Of a stretch of 64,000 nt of DNA, positions 13,247 to 24,364 are shown piece after piece. Position 1 is the first letter of the stretch, and every line of letters begins with the position of its first letter. Source of the DNA: Lycocorax pyrrhopterus obiensis (lineage: Eukaryota > Chordata > Aves > Passeriformes > Paradisaeidae). The stretch is from NCBI GenBank assembly GCA_014706295.1, contig JACSVZ010000009.1, forward strand, positions 39,177,268 to 39,241,267, written 5' to 3'. The notes beneath the pieces are model-generated. The model was not told where the DNA came from. It ran no database searches and saw only the letters and a list, made by a program, of their open reading frames with translations. The position numbers and the translations under genes are program-made.

Positions 13247-16200
13247 GTGGCTGGATGTACCTGGACAAAAGTCCAGCTTTGCTGAGCTAAAGGCAAAAAT
13301 TCTGAGGCATCATTTACAGACTTCTGTAACACAAGAAATTTGCAGAATTTTGTTATATGTTGTTTTTATCAATGTTTATCTAGATTTCTATTTATTACCT
13401 CCATGTACAACAAAAGATAGAAAACTAAACAATATGCTTGCATGTATGAAAGATTAACTGGAAGATGTGAGGCTGAGTTATCCATTATAAGACCCTACAG
13501 TTTTCTCCATTACTTGAGAAATGACAAAAGTTTAATTAAATTGACCTGTGGCTGCCTGGCCCATAAAGCATACCAGCTATTGGCCAGGCTATGTGGAAAG
13601 GGTTGTTTGGAATGGTGCAGGGAGCAACTCACCCTCTGCTACTCTGCACCCATCAGATAAAACACTTCAATCTACAGAATTCACTTAGCACAACAGAAGC
13701 AAAGATGCTGTAACACAAAACTGCAGAGAATCAACATTCCCTGCAATACAACAAAGTACCTGGGATTCACACTTCTTATCAAGAGGCAGGATTTGCACTG
13801 TACCACAGGAATTTCAAAGACAGATTCCATGTATGACAACACCTGGCCAGTGGAATAGGGATACAATTTTAAAGGCAGGGTTACTCAAGAAGCTAGACCT
13901 CAAAAGGAGCTGCAGCAGAACAGTGTGTTCTGCAAGAAGCGGCACATGTACGAAACCATCAGATACTGAAATAGTCAATACTAAGTAGTAGCAGAAGTTC
14001 AATGGAAAACAGCTAAAGAAGCTCAGAGCAGGTAGAAGTCTTTGAGTCCCTTTCAAAGAAAAAAAAACAACAAAAACCTACTGAAGACTGGACTTTAAAA
14101 AAATCTGTGCAACGTATCTGGATTCCGGTTGTTAAATCACAGCCCCATTGCTCTTCAGATAAACCAACCAATGTGATTTCGTTTCCAGTGCTGCAAGATG
14201 CACACTGGGAAATACACAGTTTGAGAGTTGTGATAGCTTCGTTTTCTATATCTAGCTAGATCTCGGATTTTCTCAAAGCAGGAAGGAAAACAGGAGTTCA
14301 GTTCCTCGTTTCATGTAATTCAAAAGGTAATTTTAAGTTTTCCTCACCTTTTGTACATGCTTCTGTCTTTACTCTTGCCTTCTTGTAGTACTTTTAATGA
14401 AAGCATTTCCACCTACCCCATTTTCATGCTAGCTTTGTTACTGACGTTTTTTACTTAACAAACCCAAATCTGTATGGAAGGGTTCCCTGCCCCACTGCTG
14501 GAGGCCTCTTCCTCACAGCTCTGCTGACAGACCAGTTTCTGCAAGCATTTCCTAATGAACTGCAGGCAGAACTCAGCTGGCTTAGTTTATGTTATTGGCA
14601 GTACAGTTTAACAGCGCTTCAAGAACATATGACTCTGCCTGAGTAAGTCCAATTTCTCACTAAGCCAAGATACTTTTCCCTGTTTTAGCCTATGAGAAGC
14701 TGTGGCTGTCTGGAGTTGCAGCCATTTGCACACTTATGGTTATACTTCAGAACAATTCTGCCTCTCACCTTCCCAAGTGCCACAGATCACTGCCCGCCCC
14801 GAGCTGCAGGTGGGACATGCAGCCAGGGCAAACAGCCACGGGGCAGAGAGGACCCTGAGGGAGCAGGACCTTGTGAGGTAGTGCTGGCACCAAAGACTCT
14901 GTGTCACTGTCCTTTAAGCCCACCCAGATGATTTTTGTCTGAGTAGCGTAGCGGGAGTCAGAGCAGAACGTTTGTCTGCAGCCTATGAGAGACAAGCCAG
15001 AGGGACAGATAATTCATGTGATTTAGGAGCCACTGCAGCTTATTTTGTCAGGAGCATCAGTATCATTTTGTACTGCTTTTGCCAGTTCTGCTAGGCCAAA
15101 TTCCCAGAGTTATATGCAGGGAAGCTTTTGGCACAACTTCACCTTAAATTATTGCACAATGTTGTCTGATATCCTACTACAAAAAGCAACTCATCTTTGT
15201 CTGGGGTCTCTCAGTTACAACCATTAGAAATGTACAGTCTGTAAACATGATCAAATAATCTTTTTGCATATCCATTTTCTTTGTTGCCTCCTTATTCAAA
15301 AGTATCTCTAGATTTCAGTCTGACATTGCGTATCCCTGGTCTGGTAAGAAAGATTACAATCTGGTTAATTTCTCAACATTTTTTCCAGCCTCATATACGA
15401 ACTAGTTAGAAGATGGATAATATTTTGTTCAGCTTGGGAACTGTAGCAGTTGGTAGAAACTGCAAAAGATTTTAGCAGGCCTTCCCCTGTCCTGGAGCAG
15501 AGATAAGTACCTGCATTGTCCAGATCTGGGGTGGTGAGGGTTTTTTTATTTCTTTGTGGGCTTTGGGGGGAGTTGTTGTGGACTTTGGTTGCTTTTTTTA
15601 AGGTTGTTTACACAACAATTACTCACAAGCTTAGGACCTGAAAACCCACAGAACAGACCAACTGCTGATCACCTTGTCTTTACTGGACATCCCACTCGGC
15701 ATTTCCTGCAGTCTTTTCTCCAAATTTTCCACTTGGCTGTTACCAAGCTGCCTGTTTATTTCCAGGTCCTGCAATATCCAAGAGTACCCCTGACTTACAG
15801 GTGCATACGTGTGACGAAACCTGATTTCACCATCAGCTGGCTTCAGCAGCACAGCTCACTTAAGGACATCCCTTTTCCTGCTGCCCCAAACACAACACCA
15901 TCACTCCGCTCCGGCGGAAAAGGTTACTGAGCTTACACTACCAGTCAGCAAGCTGCTGTTCCTCAAACCTCCTCTGTTTTGCTGAAACAGGTATCAGGGC
16001 AAAACATTTCCCATTCCTGCCAAAAGAGGAGGCCCCCCACTCCCACTGTACATGGCTACTTGCACATTCCTTAGTGCAGGCATTACAGGCAGGAGTAGTG
16101 CACTCGGGAAAATCGATCCTACTGGAAAAATAAGAACATATACGCCAGGGAAGTTTCTGGGGAAGCTGGATCAATTCTGTAATGCAGCTCCCTGCACAGT

Positions 16201-16974
16201 GGCAGGATCCTGTTGCTGGCACTGGGAAAGCTGGAGAAAGATATCATTACAGGGCAGCATTGTCCTTCCCATGGCAGCTGGGTTTGAGCCAGAGCACAGG
16301 GGCTCTGCAGTCAGAAGGCTGGCAGTCATGCCGAGCATTTAGCATGATCTACGATCAAATACTCCTACTTGATGCTTCAAAGCCATGCAAGAAAAAAAAA
16401 ATGAAAGTGCAAACAATCTGGCAGTATCCAAACAGTTTTCCTCAATATTTTGTTTTACCACAGGGAAAGAATAATATCTACCCATAGCAGAGCAGTAATT
16501 TTGAATGGCACTGTCTGAAACCGAAAGTTTCTATAAAAGCCCTCGCTGAAAAAGCAAAATGTCAGCCCACCACTTTCCTCAGAAATACACCTCTTAGGTG
16601 CCTTACCTCCCCAGTTAAGCAACAAAAAGCAGGAGAACATTTAGTGCTTTTTATACCAAATGAAATTACAGTTTCAAAATTACCCCAAATCAATTGTATT
16701 GTGATTGACTGACTTGCTGTGACATCAACACAACGGCTTACAGTAACTTCTGAAATCAAATTGTAGGTTTTAATGAGAAGAAAAAGCCCCACACATCTAA
16801 ATAACGTCCCATGTGAGCACTAAATAGCTGCTCATGTGTTGTGTTAGCCTGCCATGAGCATCACTGTCTTCCCCAGGTATTTCTTTTCCAAACCTTCATA
16901 ATTTCAGAATCTGGAAGAGATTACAGTTAAAGCAGGTAGCATTAAATAGCTTCCAGAAGAAACCAAGCCACACC

Positions 16975-17070
16975 TCCCACCCCCCCAAAATAACCCCCCA
17001 AAACCAAACCAACCAAATTCACAAAACCAAAACAAAACGAAAAAGAAAAAAGAAAAAAAACAAGAGACAA
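16975..17070. repeat. C/A-rich low-complexity tract
   Basis: The tract moves from C-runs with A (ccccccaaaa, accccccaaaa) to A-rich sequence with scattered C and G. It shows no ORF and no recognised repeat family. It may be a decayed microsatellite or poly(A)-like remnant. Confidence 0.8.
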
Positions 17071-19962
17071 ACCAACACTGGTTTCATGACTGATACTTAT
17101 CACTAAAATTAAAAGATAGGCATGTCAATGTTCTGCAAGGGCTGTGAACATCTGTGGAACATGCATAAAAAGAAAGACTTGATTATGGATTAATTTCAAA
17201 ATAGATTAAACAAAGCAAAACAACATATTAATGACTTGAAATGCTGAAGAAACACAAGAGCAATAAAACAACTAGCAAATACCTGTGTATTACATTGCCA
17301 TCTAAACCATCGGAAGATGAGCACAATCAGTTTAAGAGGTCAGATTCAAGGCTCAAGAGAAACCAGTACGGTTCCAAAGGAAAACATGAGACTACGTTTT
17401 TACGATTTGCAAGCATAGTGGAATCACAGCTTTCCAAACGACACTGAGAATGAAACAGACCATCTTACTCGCAAGTCATATCCAGAAGAAGGGAAAAAAA
17501 AGAAACTGTACTTGTTTGTTGCTGATTCTAAAAATGATGTAAGAATTTAAACATATATTTGACAAAGGCCACTATCAGCTAATGGAATAAGAAATCAAAG
17601 AATCACACTCCGTGCAGCTTTTTGCATTGGAAAGTTAAAATGGGGTGCCTTTCCATAGCCTGTGTTGTCCCTGTTGGACAGGATTGCTGCACTGGGACAC
17701 ACAACAGTCAATTAGATAATGTATTGGCTGCTCAGGGTGCCAAAACAAATAAACCAGCTATGAGGGTATGACTAATACCAGATAGAATGAAATAGTTTTT
17801 CTTCACTGACAGTCATTCAACATATTTCCAAATCTGACAGGACCTCAAAATGTTCCTTTCAATTCTTTCTACTTCTATTGTGCCAAAACAAACTGGCTCA
17901 AGATCCCTTTCTCCTTCTCAACAGTATTTCTCACCCTTTCCCATCTCACCCCAATGGGAAACTCTAAAACACAGCTAGACCTTGCAATGCAAGGCTCTGC
18001 AGGGATGCAGGGCACTTAGAACAGCCTGTTCCTGATCATTCTGGCAGTTACAGTCATCCACCTGGAACCACCTAGCACCAGGAAGGCCTGGAGATGGCAT
18101 TGTGCCACCTCCCGTGTCCTGCCCGTAGCCTGTGCCTTCCATTGCCCCCACAATGACATTCAGGAATAGTTCCATTTACTGGGGGGCAAGTAAGCTTCCT
18201 CATTTCCCAAAAGCTATTACCTGCGAAAGCCAAGCCAGCAAAACAATACCCAAATTACAGGTGAAAACCAGTTGAGACTGATTTGAAGCTTATTTAATTA
18301 ATCCAGTACACCTTTGGTAGAAGCAACCTGGCAACTAACGAAGTTCACAGCTCTCACACATCCTGCACTTTCTCCCCCCTTTATTCTAGATCTAGTTACT
18401 TCACATTTTATCTTTCCTTTACTCCAGCTCTCCACTCTCATTTGACCCTTCCCCCACTTATTTTATTTCACACCTGTTACTCTTTATTTTAGTAAGTTTC
18501 TACTGTTATTCCCCTCAGCTCCTGCTTCCCATTTCCTAGACAGAGACCACTATTCTGGTTTGGTAATATTTTATATGTAGTTCATATGGTATGAATCGTG
18601 AAATTTTTCAGAGCAGTAAGGGCTCAAGACTCCTGTTTACAGCTGCCAAGCATTTTGCATGTGGATATCATCAGAATATAGGAGTTCCTACTGTTTTATT
18701 CAATATACAAATAATTATACAAATAGCAACAAATACCTCAGAGCTTAAATATCTTACCAATAGCCTACATAGTTTCCATGTAGCAGATTACATTCCAAGT
18801 GGGAAATTCAGAGAAAGGAGTATATGAGTTTAAAGGTGACTCTCCATGTTCAGCTATCTCCTACTTGTTACCTGCAGTTCCTTCCTAAGCAAAGGGTAAT
18901 GAAGGACATAGTTCTAGCTGCAGCATTAGCATAAATTAAACCACATCACAAGTTCATGTACCCTGATGCCTAAAATAAAACTACGATCCACCCCATCAAG
19001 CACTAAACTGAAAAACTGACCTGGATGGAAAAAAGACACAAGTTAAAATGTGGATACTTTCATCATGTTCCTTTACAGCAGGCTTTCTACACCATCTGCA
19101 TCAATACAACAGGGGAAGAGGGTGAGTAAAACAACCTCTTGGGACAGCAAGAGCTGCTGATCCAAGTGGCTATTTGGTTTCGGCTCCTTTTAGCCATTTA
19201 CGGTGTCATCACTGTACTAGTCAGCGAAATGGAGAGTGTCTATCACTATCGCACCTGCACGGTGGGAGGAGAGAAATAAGTAAATGGAAAACCAGTCACA
19301 CCTGGGATACACCGGGACAGTCCGTTCGGGAGGCTGGAAAGAGAGGAATGGCACCAGTCAGATCCCCGAGACATACCGGGATGGCGAGTTCAGGACAGGC
19401 ATGTGATGCAAAAAGTTGATCAAGCATTTAACACACCCAAAGCTTGTTATTGAAATGTTTTGTAGCGGTTTTAGGGATACTAGCTTTTCTTTTCTACGTC
19501 TATAATTCCTTACACGCCATCAAGAGAGTTCAGCTGCTACTGGAAGCTTAAAACGGTGGGACGTTAAAACGCTATGGGAAAGCGTTTTCCCATCTTTCCC
19601 AAACACCCGGACTTGGTCCGTCGTGTCTGAGCAGCGCCGCGGGCTGTACGTTCTGCCGGCACCGCGGCACGCCGGGTCGCAGGCGCCCAGGGTCCAACCC
19701 CCCTGCTCAAGCAGGGCATCCCAGAGCACGCGGCACAGGGTCGTGGGCAGACGGGTCCGGCTCTGCGGCTCGGCAAAGCCCCTGGAGCTGCGGGCTGCTC
19801 CCTGCTCCGCTCCCGCGGCGGTTCCTTCGGCGGGGCAGGAGGCGCCCGGCACCGAGGGACGGGCACCCCCGGCCATCGCGAGCAGCCCCGCACCGGCCAT
19901 TTTGCAACCGGTTACTCCATCCACGCGCACACCGCTCGCCCCCGCCGCGCTCGGACACTCAC

Positions 19963-20150
19963 CGCGACGGGTCCGGCGGGTGGCGCCGGAGGAGCCTCCC
20001 GTCCCCAGAGGCTCGCCTAGCGGAGCCGCCCCGGGCACAGCGCGGGTCCCGTCAGGCCACTCCTGGCGGAGTCGCCCCAGACACAGATCGGGCTGGATTG
20101 AGTCGAGTCGGGTACGCCCCGTCCCGTCCCGTCCGCGCCGTCTCCCCCGT
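19963..20150 (-). other. CCDC148: CCDC148 exon 1 (5' end approximate)
   Basis: On the minus strand a consensus donor CGCG|GTGAGT lies at 19963/19962. The last exon base G joins AC of the next exon to form GAC, the Asp conserved in the human protein, so the phase fits. The 5' limit is inferred from the X-box at 20160-20173, since RFX sites usually lie just upstream of the start of transcription. The reading frame stays open through the whole exon (…A-T-R-R-T-R-R) but has no ATG downstream of the X-box. The nearest in-frame ATG is at 20191-20189, upstream of the X-box. The exon may therefore be 5' UTR, with translation starting in exon 2 or in a missed small exon. No transcript evidence is available. 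Confidence 0.65.
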
Positions 20151-20159
20151 ACAGCATCG

Positions 20160-20173
20160 GTAACCACGGCAAC
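20160..20173 (+). promoter_or_regulatory. X-box (RFX binding site), perfect consensus
   Basis: GTAACCACGGCAAC matches the X-box consensus GTNRCC-N(0-3)-RGYAAC at every defined position, with a 2-bp spacer. RFX2/RFX3 and other RFX factors bind such sites in promoters of ciliary and many widely expressed genes. It lies about 200 bp upstream of the CCDC148 exon 1 donor and about 220 bp upstream of the PKP4 exon 1 donor, so it could serve either gene. Binding itself is inferred. Confidence 0.8.
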
Positions 20174-20189
20174 CTCAAGTCGAGCCGCC

Positions 20190-20194
20190 ATTGG
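20190..20194 (-). promoter_or_regulatory. CCAAT box (inverted)
   Basis: ATTGG on the plus strand, which is CCAAT on the CCDC148-sense strand, within CCATTGGAG. It lies 16 bp from the X-box on the PKP4 side. Close pairing of X-box and CCAAT box fits known RFX/NF-Y cooperation. Confidence 0.65.
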
Positions 20195-20216
20195 AGGGTT
20201 TAACGCGCGGCAGCAG

Positions 20217-20221
20217 CCAAT
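20217..20221 (+). promoter_or_regulatory. CCAAT box 1 (NF-Y)
   Basis: The sequence is gCCAATgg, with the flanking bases favoured by NF-Y. It forms a pair with an identical core 31 bp downstream. Confidence 0.7.
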
Positions 20222-20247
20222 GGGTCGCCGTCCCGGGCCGCGCCTGG

Positions 20248-20252
20248 CCAAT
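20248..20252 (+). promoter_or_regulatory. CCAAT box 2 (NF-Y)
   Basis: The sequence is gCCAATgg, 31 bp (about three helical turns) after the previous CCAAT box. It lies within about 50-90 bp of the probable PKP4 start of transcription, a usual position for NF-Y. Confidence 0.7.
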
Positions 20253-20293
20253 GGAGGTGGGCGCCGGGCCGGGCGGTGAGTGACGCGCCGCGC

Positions 20294-20308
20294 GGGCGGG
20301 GCGGGGCC
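20294..20308 (+). promoter_or_regulatory. PKP4: GC boxes (Sp1/KLF type)
   Basis: Two overlapping gggCGGGGc cores lie between the CCAAT pair and the Kozak ATG of exon 1. This is the usual arrangement of a TATA-less housekeeping-type promoter. Confidence 0.65.
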
Positions 20309-20309
20309 G

Positions 20310-20393
20310 GTGGAGCGGGCGGCGGGGCCGCCACCATGGAGACCCCGGGGTAGGGCGGGCGCGCCCGGCGGGCCCGCGGGGCTGCTCCGCGCG
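20310..20393 (+). other. PKP4: PKP4 exon 1 (5' UTR; start approximate)
   Basis: The exon is supported by a consensus donor CGCG|GTGAGT at 20393/20394 at the right distance below CCAAT and GC boxes. It is also supported by the need for an upstream noncoding exon: the ATG exon at 47492 begins with an acceptor only five bases before the start codon. The 5' end is not visible in the sequence and is set from the promoter elements. A second good donor, GTGAGT at 20275-20280, could give a shorter exon if transcription starts further upstream. No coding sequence joins to the main frame. Confidence 0.65.
20336..20353 (+). promoter_or_regulatory. Five-codon upstream ORF in PKP4 exon 1
   Basis: The sequence GCCGCCACCATGG is the optimal Kozak context. 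Its frame is M-E-T-P-G followed by TAG at 20351-20353, before the donor at 20394. It cannot be the PKP4 start because it stops within exon 1. If it lies in the transcript leader, most scanning ribosomes would begin here, and PKP4 would depend on reinitiation at the weaker ATG in exon 2. Whether transcription starts upstream of 20336 is not known. Confidence 0.6.
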
Positions 20394-23300
20394 GTGAGTG
20401 CGGGTTACGGGGGAGGCCGCGGGCTGGGGCCGCCGCGCGGGAGAGGCGAGGTGCGGCGAGGAGGGCGGCGCGGGAGGCGAGGCGGCGGACCCCGCTGGGG
20501 CATCGTGGCCGAAGAGCCGTCGTCTCGGGCGGACCCGCGGGCGGAGCACCGCGCTCTCTCCGTGCCCGCGGGGCCGTCCGGAGCCCGGTGGAGCCGCCCG
20601 GAGAGGCCCTGCGGACGGAGGTGCCGCCGCCTGGCCCCTGCCCCAGGCGCTGCGCGGTACCGGGCGGGAGTGCGGAGCCCAGGCCCGCCGGTGTCCGCGG
20701 TCGCGCCGTGTGCCGTGTGCGTGGGGTGTGCGCGGCGCTGCGCCGGGAGCTGCGAGCCGAGCGGAGCCGCAGCGGGCAGGGCCACCGGGCCTCGCCGCGC
20801 CTGCAGCGCCGCACGGCCCCGGGCGGCGGGGCCGGGTGGGGACACGGCGGGTGGTGCGAGGGATGGCGGGGTCGGCGGAGCGGGCGGGGTGAGCCGGCAG
20901 CGCCGGGCCCTGCGCGCCCGGTGTGCCCGCACGGGGCGGCCGCGGGCCCCGGCTGCCGTCCCGGTGTTCCCCGGGGTCCTAGGCTTTGGCTTGCGTCCTG
21001 TTGTTCCCGGGGGTCCCTGGCCCCGCTGCCGTCACGGTGTTCTCTGCACGGGATTTAAATACGGATTTTTCACCCATCGTGTGTCCGCAGAACGAGCCGC
21101 GCTCCTGTCGCCGGGTACCGAGGAGCCGTGGAGCATCCTCGGCCCGCGCACCGGGAGCACGGCTCTTGGGGCTCTAGTAACTTTTTGCGGTGTTTTCTCC
21201 CCCTCTCTCCGATCAAAGACGCGGAGCTGGGAGCGGAGTAGCACGTGCAGGGTTCGGGCGCGGCGGGGGGAGCTGTGGCCCGCGGGGACAGATGCCCGCG
21301 CTGTCCGTGGCGGTGCCGCCGGCTGGCCGTGCCTCGGGCACGCTGCAGTGTGTGCGAGAACAGAAAGTGCTCTGCAGGTGCCGGTTACCGAGTGCGACTG
21401 CCGTGGCTTGGGCTGGGAGAGCTGGGAAATGAAGTCTCGCAGCAATAAAATAAATGCTGGTGCTGAACTCAGGCTGTTTTCAGCACAGAAAAACCAGAGT
21501 TGATGACTCAAGCCCCCTCTGGTTCATTTCTCCTCCCGGCTGGCGCTCAGGAGGCATCACCAGTTCACGGACAGAGAACTGAGTGTTTCTGAAGTGCCTC
21601 TGTTTGCCCCATAGACCTTTGTACTTTTTTCTTTCTTTTTTTTTTCTAAATAGCCTCCCGCTCCCTGTTACTTTTACATTAGTCATTGCTTCCAGATTCG
21701 ACTGTTTGAAGGAAAAGGTGTGGTTGGACTGGGAGCTCTAGTGTTGCATGAACTGGCTTTACAGTTTTTTCAGCATTGTCATTTTTTGATAAATTGGGGT
21801 TTAGAGATTAGGAGATGACAAGGATGATAACTTTTTCCCTTTAACTAATAACTGTATTTTTTGTGGTCAACACCAAATAATGTGTTCACGATGATAAAAA
21901 CATCTGAACTTACTTAATGTACTTGTTTAGTTTAGGAAGAGACAGTAGTTCAGTCTTGTTCATCATGTTTCAAGTGGGGGGGTGTGTTTGGGGGGCAAAA
22001 GCTTTTTGTTGACATTTACATGCTGTAATGTTTCTGTTAAACATTACAATGTTACATGCAAATAAATGTAACCTGTCTGTGGAAAGGTAGATTTGCAGTA
22101 CCTTTCTCCTTCTGCTGAAATTGCTTGTGAAGTGCTCTATTGCTGCTGAAATAAGATGCTATTAATATTTTTAATTAAGGTAGAACAGCTGATAGGCCCT
22201 TTCCAGTAAAAACTGTCTTTTTCCCTTTTATCTTGTTAGATGTTCAGCATTAATAGCAGTGCTGATAATAGAAGTTCTCTTTAAAACACAGTTGGAGAAA
22301 GTTTTGTGGGAGTCGTCTTCTATGAGAGGGGAGAATTTGGTTTAATTTTTCTTAGAATGTCAACAAGATAACACCTTTTGGAGTTTGCTTTTTTCAATAG
22401 TAATGCAGGATCCTTTTGTCATGAACAGTTGAATTCAGTCACACAGTGTAAACAAGGAAAGTAATAGGATACAGAAGCTTCTTGCAATAGCTAAATAGCA
22501 TCTGTAGTGCATTTTGAGGTATTTTTGATATTCAGTGATAGTATATGCTATGTACAAGTAATAGTAATCTTAATTAGCAATGTGTGTCTGGTGTTTAGTG
22601 TAGAAATCTGCATGCACTGAGAGAAGACTCTCTGGAGAAAAACTGCATTTTAAATGAACAGGAAACAGAAATAAAAACTTCATGTACTTTTGCTTCACCT
22701 TATGCAGATTATTTCAATACATTTAGTACAGATGAAGAGCTAAAGCAGTTCTGAAAGATAGGACTGTGTGAGTAATGTCTTAATTTTTGTTATGGGGATT
22801 TTTTTTTTCCTTAATTGTGATGCTGAAAATAATCAAGTCCTGCAACATTTGGTTATTTGTTTGGTCCAGGAAAGCAGTGACTAGTTCAGGGAGTTCAGTG
22901 AGCTTAACAAAATTTTTGTTAGTGTAATTAAGAGTCGTTTGCTTTAGTACCAGGACATACTTAGTGTAATGTGGTACAGAAAAGACCCCTGAAAAGGCAA
23001 GCAGAACTCGTGATACTTGTCTGGAAAAGCATAGCTGTGAGCCTGTTGTTGGCCATAGTCTGTATTGCTCTCAGTTACTTTTCTGTCATTTTCAGTCAAA
23101 TCGGTGGATGGGTTACATGGAATTTCTCTGGATGAGCAGCTGTGGTCTTTTTCAGCCGTTCACGATGTGGTTGAGCAGAGCAGTCCCCAGGAGCAGAGAG
23201 TTTTTCTGAACAGGCTGCCGTGGCCTGGGACCCTGCTCCAAGGGGCAGCCTGCCTGTGCCTCCCGCTCCGAGAGCACTCAGCCACGTGCCCGGAGCCGCG

Positions 23301-24364
23301 GGCATGCAGGAGGTGGGTGGGAGGCTGCCCCGCTTGGGAACGGCAACTCCATGTGCCAGGGTTGCATGGGACACCACTGGCAAGAGTTGCTACAGGAAGA
23401 ACATGTTTTGCTACCTCGTACAACAAGCGTGTGGACATCTCCCGAGGAACCTGTGTTGGTACGGGTCAGAATTCTGGAATTTTCAGCAATTTTTGCTTAG
23501 GTTTGGTGGGGTTTTTTTTCTCAAGCAAAAATAAGATGGCAAATCCTTATGAATATGGCATGTACTGTCAGTCCAAAATTAAACCGGTTCCAACTTTAGT
23601 AATTAGGCAGGAAAAAGAGAAAGGCCTGGCACAGCTTTATGTGCGAGTGACCAGAAAGGCAGATGTGAAACTGGGCTGTTGGGAATGGCGAGTAGTTATC
23701 ACTTGCTACTGCCTCCGCCTTGATTGCAATGTTGCTGACATCAAGGCAGTTCAAATGCTAGTGAAGATGGAGAGTAAACACATAACCACAGCCAAGCCCA
23801 GAACCAGGGCCTGTGGAAATGGTCCTTTCCCGAGGAGCAGGCTGTGCTGGCTCTGGCAGCAGAACTTGGGAATGGAGCTGGAGGGGCTGATGGCACCAGG
23901 CGGTCTCTGGGCATGCTTGGGAGCTTTGCTGATTCTCAGCTGCTTTCCCTAAGGCCTGCGAGATGTCCTAGTTCATTGGATAACTTCTCATGTTCTTTTA
24001 TCTGAACAGAATACTCATTTATTCTGCTTGGGGGAGGTTTGCAAAGGGAGGGGAGGAGGTGGATAAAGACAGCCAAAAACTGCCTCTGGTGGCCTTCCCA
24101 AAGCTTTTTCTTGTGCGGAGGAAAATCCCAGTGTCTTGTCAGTTAAATCTCTGTAGCTGGCAGCGGTGTTCAGACCTTTGCTCCTCTCCCCCTTACTGCC
24201 CTTAGTACCTCACTCCTTTATTTCAAGGCAGACGAGAGAGGCCTGGATTTCAGGGGGAAGAAAGGAGTCCATCACTTTCACAGGAGATCATTTTTTTTCT
24301 TTTTTGATAGTGGGATCCCCGAGTCTGTCGTTAAAAGGGAAGGAGAAGGGTCTGTGAGTGGTGT

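Larger units (their letters stand above)
1007..19962 (-). other. CCDC148: CCDC148 intron 1 (about 19 kb)
   Basis: Intron between the promoter-proximal donor (GTGAGT, minus strand, starting at 19962) and the acceptor AG at 1008-1007. It is mostly AT-rich unique sequence. It holds CR1 fragments near 3010-3630 and 13078-13246 and a C/A-rich low-complexity tract at 16975-17070. GC-richer patches without recognised content lie near 1560-1800, 8820-9200, 14760-14930 and 15880-16330. A short coding exon carrying the true start codon could be hidden here: the human protein begins with about eight residues before the conserved Asp. I could not find one. Confidence 0.75.
19560..21450. promoter_or_regulatory. 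CpG island of the CCDC148/PKP4 bidirectional promoter
   Basis: GC content and CpG density rise abruptly from about 19560 and fall by about 21450. The surroundings are AT-rich and CpG-poor. The island covers the divergent first exons: the CCDC148 donor on the minus strand at 19962 and the PKP4 donor on the plus strand at 20394. No TATA box was seen between them, which fits a CpG-island promoter with dispersed starts. Several open frames of 100-400 codons here, on both strands, are expected by chance because TA-containing stops are rare in such sequence. Confidence 0.92.

Noticed and set aside
19520..20251. 243-codon open frame on the minus strand as a separate gene
   Set aside because: It runs through the CCDC148 exon 1 donor at 19962 into intron and across the X-box. 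Composition is typical of a CpG island. Only the exon 1 part is kept, as a CCDC148 exon.
20280..21503. 407-codon open frame on the plus strand across the CpG island
   Set aside because: Very rich in Arg, Gly, Ala and Pro, with large overlapping frames on the other strand. It is interrupted by the PKP4 donor at 20394. This is a chance frame in stop-poor GC-rich DNA.
24080..24095. CTCF-like sequence gcctctggtggcc
   Set aside because: One base short of the core spacing when aligned to the CTCF consensus, so not supportable by eye.
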